Under the pieces are notes generated by a model. That model searched no databases and had not been told where the DNA came from. It was given only the letters and a program-made list of their open reading frames with translations. A stretch of 64,000 bases of DNA from G963704535 sp963704535 (GTDB lineage: Bacteria > Chloroflexota > Chloroflexia > Chloroflexales > Roseiflexaceae): the NCBI GenBank assembly GCA_963704535.1, contig OY969916.1, forward strand, positions 6,324,001-6,388,000, read 5' to 3'. How positions within the stretch are numbered: the stretch's first letter is position 1; every line of letters starts with the position of its first letter. The position numbers and the translations under genes were made by a program. Of this stretch, positions 15,026 to 21,444 are shown one piece after another.

Positions 15026-16972
15026 ATGCGCACGCTCCTCCGCACGCTCCCTATTCGCTGGCAGATCACCATGCTCCACGCCACGATCCTGGCCCTGGTG
15101 CTGGCCGCCGGCGGGCTAGGCTTGTGGGACGCACAACGCAGGTTCCTGTACAATAGCGCGATCACCAGCCAGTTGACGGAGGTGCTCGCGTTGATCCCGA
15201 CGGATCTGAATAACAAACTTGAGGCTGGGCTTTATCCTACGCAGAAGCCCGATTTGGCCATGCTGAAAGAGCGCTATACCAAGATCGCTACCACGATCCT
15301 GCCGCCTGGCGCAGATCCGGTGGCCGCGCGCAAGAAGATCGCGCTCCTCGACCCCAAGCTCGCCGACCTGTTCTTCCCGCCGGGCGTCGCTCTGCCCCCG
15401 CGCGACGAGATGGAAATGGTGGTGTCCAAGCTCGTTTTTGAGCTATTTCCGCCCGACGAAGACCCCATCGAAACGCGTAAGAAGCTGATGTCCCTCGATC
15501 CCGCTCTCGCGACGGCCCTTTTCCCCACCCCAGGTGTGGACCAGGCGGCATTCCAGAAGTACCTGGTCGATCTCGTACAGCAGATGAGCGCAAAAGACCG
15601 CGGCGTGGTGATGATTGCTGCTGATGGCTCACTACTCGCCGTGAACAGCTTCGGCCCAGCCTGCGGGCTGCCCCCGTATCTGCCAAAAAGCGCCTTGACA
15701 CCCAAACCTCGCGACGACTTTTTTAACAAATTGAGGGAAACGCAGTACTTGAGCCAGGTTGAACAGGGGCAACTGACCTTGATGCTGCCCGTGATCTGGC
15801 GGGAGGATGGGCCGCTGGCCCTGGCGCAGATCTGCGTGCCGACCGACTCGATCGACGCCAGCCTCAACCAGCTCGCCGCCTCGCTGATCATCGGCTGGGC
15901 GCTGGTGGTCGGGCTGGCGACGGCGCTTGGCGTCACCGCCACGCGGCGGGTGCTCCGACCGCTCGACCAGGTGGTGACCACGACCGGCCGGATCGCAGCC
16001 GGCGATCTCAAGCAGCGCGTGGGGCTGCCGCCTGGCCGCACCGAGATCGCACAGCTCGGCGCCGCGTTCGACGCGATGGTGACGCGCCTGGAGGCCAGCT
16101 TCGCCGCCCAGCGGCGCTTCATCGCCGACGCGGCCCACGAGCTGCGCACACCCCTGACGGCACTGAGCGCCTCGGTTGAGCTGCTGCTGATGGGCGCCGC
16201 CGACGACCGTGCTACGGCCCAGCGCCTGCTCCGGCACCTCGACAGCGAGTTGAGCCGCGTGATCCGGCTCACCAACGATCTGCTGACGCTGAGCCAGCTC
16301 GATGCGCGCCAGCAGAGCGCGCTGCGCCCGCTTGACTTCAGCACTCTGCTTGAGGAAGCGGGTGAGCACAACCGGACGCTATTGCGCGGGCAAGGGCTGA
16401 TCATCGATGTGGCGCCCGGGCTGTGGGTCCAGGGCAACGCCGATCGGCTCCGGCAGGTCGTGCTGAACCTGTTGGACAATGCCCGCAAGCACACACCTCC
16501 CAGCGGGCAGATCACGCTGCGGGCATACTCCGACCACCAACCGCCGAGGATGGAGGATGGAGGATGGAGGATGGAGGATCGCTCGTCGTCAGCATCGAAA
16601 AAGCTATCTTCTAACTTCAATCCTCTATCTTCGGTCGTCGGTCGTCGGTCGTCTGTCGTCGTTGTAGAGGTCGAGGACACTGGCGTGGGGATTCCCGCCG
16701 ATGCGCTACCACACCTGTTCGAGCGGTTCTACCGGGTGGACAGCGCGCGCGCCCGCGCCAGCGGCGGGAGCGGGTTGGGGCTGGCGATCGTCCAGGGGAT
16801 CGTCCAGGCCCATGGCGGGCAGATCGGCCTCCAGAGCAGGCTGAGCCAGGGCACCTGCGTGACGATTCATCTGCCCAAGTTGCCCGATACACCGATACGT
16901 TCAGACGGCCCCCAAGGCTGTACCAGTCTGGTAGCGCTGCCAGGCGCGACCGAGCCTGCCGCTCGCAGCTGA
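15026..16972 (+). CDS. Membrane sensor histidine kinase with repeat insertion
   Basis: 648 residues. Transmembrane segment 1 lies around residues 14-34 and segment 2 around 284-308, enclosing a roughly 250-residue outside domain. That domain contains a duplicated element: ILPPGADPVAARKKIALLDP and LFPPDEDPIETRKKLMSLDP. A HAMP region follows, then the phosphoacceptor His371 in DAAHELRTPLTAL and the ATPase domain with LLDNARKHT (N box), DTGVGIP and GSGLGLAIV. Between the N box and DTGVGIP, residues about 504-545 come from a GGATGGA array and a TCGGTCG array, an in-frame low-complexity insertion. The last 34 codons lie in the first copy of an exact 144-base tandem duplication. Partner of the response regulator immediately upstream. 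Confidence 0.9.
   Translation: MRTLLRTLPIRWQITMLHATILALVLAAGGLGLWDAQRRFLYNSAITSQLTEVLALIPTDLNNKLEAGLYPTQKPDLAMLKERYTKIATTILPPGADPVAARKKIALLDPKLADLFFPPGVALPPRDEMEMVVSKLVFELFPPDEDPIETRKKLMSLDPALATALFPTPGVDQAAFQKYLVDLVQQMSAKDRGVVMIAADGSLLAVNSFGPACGLPPYLPKSALTPKPRDDFFNKLRETQYLSQVEQGQLTLMLPVIWREDGPLALAQICVPTDSIDASLNQLAASLIIGWALVVGLATALGVTATRRVLRPLDQVVTTTGRIAAGDLKQRVGLPPGRTEIAQLGAAFDAMVTRLEASFAAQRRFIADAAHELRTPLTALSASVELLLMGAADDRATAQRLLRHLDSELSRVIRLTNDLLTLSQLDARQQSALRPLDFSTLLEEAGEHNRTLLRGQGLIIDVAPGLWVQGNADRLRQVVLNLLDNARKHTPPSGQITLRAYSDHQPPRMEDGGWRMEDRSSSASKKLSSNFNPLSSVVGRRSSVVVVEVEDTGVGIPADALPHLFERFYRVDSARARASGGSGLGLAIVQGIVQAHGGQIGLQSRLSQGTCVTIHLPKLPDTPIRSDGPQGCTSLVALPGATEPAARS
16548..16660. repeat. 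Heptamer arrays inside the kinase ATPase domain coding sequence
   Basis: GGATGGA-type units run from 16548 to 16579; a second array of TCGGTCG / TCGTCGG units runs from about 16631 to 16660. Both are translated in frame between the N box and the GxG motif region of the kinase. Confidence 0.85.
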
Positions 16973-17158
16973 CATGCCGGGGCGATTCCGAACTCGTATC
17001 TTCCTGTGTGTCCTCTGCCCAAGTTGCCCGATACACCGATACGTTCAGACGGCCCCCAAGGCTGTACCAGTCTGGTAGCGCTGCCAGGCGCGACCGAGCC
17101 TGCCGCTCGCAGCTGACATGCCGGGGCGATTCCGAACTCGTATCTTCCTGTGTGTCCT
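16871..17158 (+). repeat. Exact 144-base tandem duplication
   Basis: Bases 16871-17014 and 17015-17158 read the same, starting CTGCCCAAGTTGCCCGATAC and ending CTGTGTGTCCT. The first copy encodes the kinase C-terminus and its stop codon (16970-16972); the second is non-coding and ends directly at the TTCAAC box in front of the solute-binding protein gene. The absence of differences points to a recent event. Confidence 0.93.
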
Positions 17159-17160
17159 CT

Positions 17161-17214
17161 TTCAACAAAACTTCAGCTTTCGCCGGGCAATTCTTCAGCA
17201 ACCAGGGCTATACT
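17161..17214 (+). promoter_or_regulatory. TTCAGC direct-repeat box and -10 of the solute-binding protein gene
   Basis: TTCAAC at 17161, TTCAGC at 17172 (11-base step), TTCAGC at 17194 (22 bases on) and TATACT at 17209-17214. Every interval equals that of the box at 14063-14116, and the stretch CTTCAGCTTTCGCCGG is shared by both. There is no good -35, as expected for an activator-dependent promoter. Confidence 0.62.
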
Positions 17215-17218
17215 GCTC

Positions 17219-17323
17219 CTCAGAGAGTGTCTGAAAAGGGGGAGTTTGAGAGGAAGCCCCTCAAGAACCCCTTTCCATCAGAGATTGCGAGTGAGAAACG
17301 CATCTTTTCAGACAGCTTCTCAG
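17219..17323. repeat. Family A palindromic repeat in the solute-binding protein leader
   Basis: Full copy with ends CTCAGAGAGTGTCTGAAAAGG and CTTTTCAGACAGCTTCTCAG, core TTTGAGAGGAAGCCCCTCAA. It lies between the -10 at 17209-17214 and the start codon at 17366. Confidence 0.85.
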
Positions 17324-17365
17324 ACACACGGCTATAGTTCGGAAAAGGGAAGGAGTGTGATCTCG

Positions 17366-19354
17366 ATGTGCAAACACTCGGTTTTGTTGCTGACGCTGAT
17401 CATGGCGCTTGTGCTCAGTGCGTGCGGCTTTGGCGCACCGACCGAACCACCAACTGATCCCGACGGCCAGCCAGCCCCCACGGATACCATCGCCGCCGGC
17501 AGCGCGCCCACCGAATCGGTCGCCACCATCACCTTCGGCGCACCCAGTTTCATGCGCTACGCCTATGAACCGCTGATCGCCGCGTTCAATGAACAGCACC
17601 CAGGCATCACCGTACAGTTCGTCTCGCTCGACGAGGTCTACCGGGGGGAGAACGAGGATACCGAGCGCGCCCGCCGGATCGTCAGCCTAGCCGACACTGC
17701 CGAGACCGGCGAGCAGGGGCAGCAGTTCCAGTTGGGGCTACTGCGTGACCTCAAGCCGTTCATAGACGCCGACCCAAGTTTCGACCCCGACGACTACTAC
17801 CCCGGCGCGTTCAGCAGCGTCACGGGCAGCGACGGCACGGTCTACCAACTGCCGCAGACGCTGGATGTCAAGCTGCTATTCTACAACAAGGATCTCTGGG
17901 CGGCGGGTGGGCTGGCCGCGCCCAATCCCGACTGGACCTGGCAGGACCTGGAGGCCGCCGCGCAGCAACTTGTTCAGAAGCAGGGTGACACCATCACGGT
18001 CTATGGCCTGGCGGATGATGACTCGTACCTCGCGGTGCTGCTGACCGAACTCAAGAACGCGGGCCTGGACCTGATCTCGACCCCGCCCGGCAGCGCGCAG
18101 GTCGATCGTCCCGAAGTGGTGGCGGCGCTTGAGCGGATGGCCAATCTGTTCAAATCCGGCGCGTTCTATTTCCCACCCCAGGGGAGGGACGCCCAGGACG
18201 TGATCGCGCGCTTGGTTCTCGATCAGCAGGTCGCGATCTGGGGGACGCCGATTGGAGGGGACATCACCAGCCTTCAGAAGCGGAATAGCGGGTCTCCCCC
18301 GAGCTTCGAGGTGGGTGTGGCGCTGCACCCGCCCTTCCCCAACGGCAGCGCGGGTTCAGCAAGCAGCTATGTGATGAGCAGCGGCACCCAGCATCCGAAC
18401 GAGGCGTGGACATGGTTGGCGTTTCTAAGTAAGCAGTTGGTCTCCATCCAGGATGGCCCGCCCACTAAGTTGAATTCACTGCCGGCACGCAAATCGCTGG
18501 CCGAGCAGAGCGACTACTGGTCGCGCCTAGACGACGAGACTAGGGCGGCAGTGCAGGCAGCGCTGGCCCGCCCGGCGCCGGCCCCTTCCGATATAAACCT
18601 GGATGCCTACGAGCCCCTGATCCAGGCGATCATGGACATCATCGACGGCAAGCCGGCCGCCCAGGCGGCCGGCGAGGCCCAGGCGGCCATCACCGACTGG
18701 GTTGCCCAGGCCCAGCAGACCCCCACGGTCGCGCCGAACGCCGCGCCGGTCGTCGTGGCGACGCCGGTGCCGAATGTTGCGCCTCCCGGCGCGACGGCGA
18801 TCACATTCGGCATACCGATGCCCAAGGGCAGCGACCAGGTGAGCCGGCTCGCCCAGGAGTTCAACGCGTCCAACCAGCAGGTCTTCGTCCAGCTCAAGGA
18901 CACATTCACCGGAAGTGACTTCATGCCGGCCGCCGAAGTCGCCAGGCAGACCGACTGCTTCGCGTCCTGGTTTCCGCCCACGCAATCCGAGCTGACCGCG
19001 ACGCTCGATCTACAGCCGCTGATCGACGCCGACCTGGGCACCCACGGAGGGGTGCCCTTGCTTGACGACTACCCGGCCGCGCTGCTCACGCCCTACCAGC
19101 AGGGCAACCGGCTCTACGGGCTACCGTGGGGGATGGAAGCGCGGGTAGTGGTCTACAACAAGGACCTCTTCGACGCCGCCGGGCTCCAGCCGCCGGCTAC
19201 CGAGTGGACGATGGACGATTTCCTTGCTGCGGCTCAGCAGTTGACCGCCGGCCAGGGTGACAACAAGCACTATGGGTTCGTGATACCCAGACGGACATCC
19301 CAAGGCGTGAAGATTCCTGGTTCACCTGCTGGGCGTGGCGACTGTGCAGGTTAG
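17366..19354 (+). CDS. Tandem solute-binding lipoprotein (family 1), first domain complete, second domain frameshifted
   Basis: 662 residues from ATG 17366; AAGGAG lies 11 bases upstream and a lipoprotein signal (LIMALVLSAC lipobox) follows at once. Two solute-binding modules of the sugar-ABC type are fused. Module 1, residues about 55-430, has FNEQHPGITVQFV, VYQLPQTLDVKLLFYNKDLW and WTWQDLEAAAQQL. Module 2 begins near 475 (AITFGIPMPKG) with QGNRLYGLPWGMEARVVVYNKDLFDA. Near base 19300 the frame shifts: the text after GFVIPRR no longer looks like the family and stops at 19354, while the matching continuation is in another frame (19311-20030). No permease or ATPase genes are adjacent. With the two-component system upstream it may serve as a nutrient sensor or feed a remote transporter. 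The break may be real or a sequencing error. Confidence 0.82.
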   Translation: MCKHSVLLLTLIMALVLSACGFGAPTEPPTDPDGQPAPTDTIAAGSAPTESVATITFGAPSFMRYAYEPLIAAFNEQHPGITVQFVSLDEVYRGENEDTERARRIVSLADTAETGEQGQQFQLGLLRDLKPFIDADPSFDPDDYYPGAFSSVTGSDGTVYQLPQTLDVKLLFYNKDLWAAGGLAAPNPDWTWQDLEAAAQQLVQKQGDTITVYGLADDDSYLAVLLTELKNAGLDLISTPPGSAQVDRPEVVAALERMANLFKSGAFYFPPQGRDAQDVIARLVLDQQVAIWGTPIGGDITSLQKRNSGSPPSFEVGVALHPPFPNGSAGSASSYVMSSGTQHPNEAWTWLAFLSKQLVSIQDGPPTKLNSLPARKSLAEQSDYWSRLDDETRAAVQAALARPAPAPSDINLDAYEPLIQAIMDIIDGKPAAQAAGEAQAAITDWVAQAQQTPTVAPNAAPVVVATPVPNVAPPGATAITFGIPMPKGSDQVSRLAQEFNASNQQVFVQLKDTFTGSDFMPAAEVARQTDCFASWFPPTQSELTATLDLQPLIDADLGTHGGVPLLDDYPAALLTPYQQGNRLYGLPWGMEARVVVYNKDLFDAAGLQPPATEWTMDDFLAAAQQLTAGQGDNKHYGFVIPRRTSQGVKIPGSPAGRGDCAG

Positions 19355-20030
19355 CGGCGAGACGCTCAGGCCGAATTTCAGCGACCCGGACGTCGTACAG
19401 GCGATTCGCGAAGTGCTCGATCTGCTCAAGAACGAGACACCGCATACCCAACTGGACTACTCCCCCGCCGGCGGGTTGGCCGACTTCGACCCGCTGATGG
19501 GGGAAGGGCGCGTCGGTATGTGGTTCGCGTGGGGCCTCTATGGGTATGGGCCAGACAGCCAGCGCCTGACGCTCGGCATGGCGGTACCGCCGCTGGCGCA
19601 GGCCGCGCTCGACATGGACGATGTCCCCACCAGCGGTATGTACATCTCCCCGCAGACCGACAAGCAGCAAGCATGCTGGGCCTGGCTCAAATACTTGAGC
19701 GCCACCCCAGGCCCTTTCACCAGCTTCCCGGCCCGGCGCTCGACAGCCCACTCGGAGGCCATGAACCAGGCACAGCCGGGCCTGGCTGCAGCGTACGACG
19801 CCTATGCTGCGGCCCTCGACCGCGCTGGCCAGCTCGCGCCGGGCGAGGCGGCAATCGACTACTACTGGTTCTACCAGGCGATCGACAGGGCGCTGCAAGG
19901 GAAGAATCTGGAGCAGGAGCTGGAAGTCGCACAGGCGCTCACCGAGCAATACCTGGTATGTGTCCAAAGTGGCGGGCAGCTCCAGGCATGTGCTCAACAG
20001 GTTGACCCGGACTACCAGGCCAGACCCTGA
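19311..20030 (+). pseudogene. C-terminal part of the second solute-binding module, out of frame
   Basis: Open from the TGA at 19308 to the stop at 20030. It continues module 2 of the preceding gene: FLVHLLGVATVQVSGETLRPNFSDPDV, then GEGRVGMWFAWGLYGYG, DVPTSGMYISPQTDKQQACWAWLKYL and FPARRSTAHSEAM, all normal for the C-terminal lobe of a family 1 binding protein. An ATG at 19335 exists but has no ribosome site and no signal peptide. It is therefore read as the separated end of the fused gene rather than an independent gene. Confidence 0.72.
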
Positions 20031-20049
20031 TAGAAATTGGGGGAGTTTG

Positions 20050-20077
20050 AAGGGGCAGCTCTGCGAGGGCTGCCCTT
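20050..20077. terminator. Hairpin between convergent genes
   Basis: AAGGGGCAGC faces GCTGCCCTT around a loop of about eight bases (one bulge), followed by CTTATG. It lies between the end of the binding-protein gene and the end of the zinc-ribbon gene. Confidence 0.45.
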
Positions 20078-20078
20078 C

Positions 20079-20297
20079 TTATGCTGCGACCGTAAATCGC
20101 GCCTTACAATTCTGGCACTCCACAACCGATTCCCCGGCTCCAAGCGGGATCAACGGAATCCAGAACAGATGGAAGAACGTTCGCGCGCGCCGCGGCTTGA
20201 AGGCCGCATACTGCCCGCAGCGCGGGCACTGCTGCATCCCGCCGCCCGGCCGATCGTCATCGCGCACTACCTGGCGCGTGCCAAAGAAAATAATCAT
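20079..20297 (-). CDS. Small zinc-ribbon protein
   Basis: 72 residues. MIIFFGTRQVVR opens the protein, then CPRCG (Cys24, Cys27), a hydrophobic FFHLFWIPLIPLG stretch and a second pair CQNC. The order and spacing match the zinc-ribbon family 15 type of small membrane-associated proteins. Its ATG overlaps the TGA of the YigZ gene (ATGA), and GAGGAG precedes the start, so it is translationally coupled to YigZ. Function unknown. Confidence 0.78.
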   Translation of the reverse strand: MIIFFGTRQVVRDDDRPGGGMQQCPRCGQYAAFKPRRARTFFHLFWIPLIPLGAGESVVECQNCKARFTVAA

Positions 20298-20923
20298 GGC
20301 TCCTCATCCGTAATACGCGCCTGTCCCGCTGTCAGCTCCCCGATCGCTATCCTGAACGCTTCGATCTGGGCCAGCGGCAGCAGCACGCGCAGCGACACGT
20401 CGGCGGCAAAAAATTCCTGGGTGATGCTGCCCGCATAAGCGGCGACCAGCCGCCGCGCCGGCTCGTAGGCGGCATACGGGAGCGTCAGCCGCAGCGCGCG
20501 CCGCTCGACCTTTTCCTCGCGTGGCAGGACCGCCAGCACCGCCCTGGCCGCATCGCCGTACGCATGCACCAGCCCGCCGGTGCCGAGCAGCGTCCCGCCG
20601 AAGTAGCGCGTGACGACCAGCGTGACATCGCCCAGGCCGCTGCCCCGCAGCACCGCCATCACCGGTCGCCCGGCGGTGCCGGACGGCTCGCCATCGTCGC
20701 TCATGCCCAGCGTCGTGGTGGCGCCGTGACCCACGATATAGGCGTAGACGTGATGTGTGGCGTCCGGCATCTCGGCCTGGATGTGGCCGATAAACGCCCG
20801 CGCCGCCTCGACCGTAGCGGTCGGTGCGGCGCTGGCGATGAATCGCGAGTTAGCGGCGCGGATCTCGGCCCGCGAGCGCTCGGCTGGGATCAGCGCCCGG
20901 TGATCAGGTGTCTCCTTCGTCAT
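20294..20923 (-). CDS. IMPACT/YigZ family protein (UPF0029)
   Basis: 209 residues. The family signature is clear: DATHHVYAYIVG, SDDGEPSGTAGRPVM and VVTRYFGGTLLGTGGLVHAYG, followed by a ferredoxin-like C-terminal domain (EKVERRALRLTLPYA). YigZ proteins are linked by structure to RNA or translation-factor binding, but the precise role is unsettled. The start at 20923 overlaps the end of the upstream 56-residue gene by 20 bases, and its stop overlaps the zinc-ribbon start; the three genes form a compact minus-strand operon. Confidence 0.92.
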   Translation of the reverse strand: MTKETPDHRALIPAERSRAEIRAANSRFIASAAPTATVEAARAFIGHIQAEMPDATHHVYAYIVGHGATTTLGMSDDGEPSGTAGRPVMAVLRGSGLGDVTLVVTRYFGGTLLGTGGLVHAYGDAARAVLAVLPREEKVERRALRLTLPYAAYEPARRLVAAYAGSITQEFFAADVSLRVLLPLAQIEAFRIAIGELTAGQARITDEEP

Positions 20924-21074
20924 CGTCGATATCCACCAACTCGTAAATTTCGCGCCGCAGATCCGGGGGTACCTGGACGTGATTGCGCTCCAGATCCTCG
21001 ATCAGCCGGAGCAGTGTCGTTTTGCTCGCGCGGGCGTTGTACGCATCGTACAGGTCTTTGAGCGTCGCAGCCAT
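20904..21074 (-). CDS. Small acidic conserved-looking protein (56 residues)
   Basis: MAATLKDLYDAYNARASKTTLLRLIEDLERN, then VPPDLRREIYELVDIDDDEGDT. AAAGGAG lies five bases before ATG 21074, a very good start, and the stop overlaps the next gene, so it is a real gene. It looks like a short helical protein with an acidic tail. Family not recognised. First gene of the yigZ operon; the operon promoter must lie within or just beside the 38-base repeats upstream. Confidence 0.7.
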   Translation of the reverse strand: MAATLKDLYDAYNARASKTTLLRLIEDLERNHVQVPPDLRREIYELVDIDDDEGDT

Positions 21075-21215
21075 AAGAACTCCTTTCTCGCGGGTGGCGC
21101 TTTCTCGTCGCTCGCGGATGGACAGCGGATTGCTCAACAGAACTTGTGCGGTCGCGCCGTCGACAGCGTCGCCCATGATACTACAATTCCTGAGAAATGG
21201 TGGTAATAAAAACAC

Positions 21216-21400
21216 CTGTAAGGCGGTCCCTCCGTGGCCGCCCGCCCGACGCCCTGTAAGGCGGTCCCTCCGTGGCCGCCCGCCCGACGCCCTGTAAGGC
21301 GGTCCCTCCGTGGCCGCCCGCCCGACGCCCTGTAAGGCGGTCCCTCCGTGGCCGCCCGCCCGACGCCCTGTAAGGCGGTCCCTCCGTGGCCGCCCGCCAC
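21216..21400. repeat. 38-base minisatellite, five units
   Basis: Units starting CTGTAAGGCGGTCCCTCCGT begin at 21216, 21254, 21292, 21330 and 21368, each 38 bases long and almost the same; the last is cut short. No spacers separate them, so this is not a CRISPR. They lie between the divergent yigZ operon and GT39 gene. Confidence 0.93.
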
Positions 21401-21413
21401 CGCATCCCTGCGG

Positions 21414-21419
21414 TATAAT
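21414..21419 (+). promoter_or_regulatory. -10 element of the GT39 gene
   Basis: TATAAT directly after the 38-base repeats, 26 bases before the TTG start codon. No clear -35 is visible; the region where it should be is the end of the repeat array. Confidence 0.5.
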
Positions 21420-21444
21420 AGGGCGACGATCCAAGGGGGACGGT

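Noticed and set aside
21216..21400. CRISPR array
   Set aside because: The 38-base units are directly adjacent with no spacers and there are no cas genes.
21310..21444. N-terminal extension of the GT39 protein
   Set aside because: This part translates the 38-base repeats and reads Arg/Pro-rich; the TTG at 21445 has a ribosome site.
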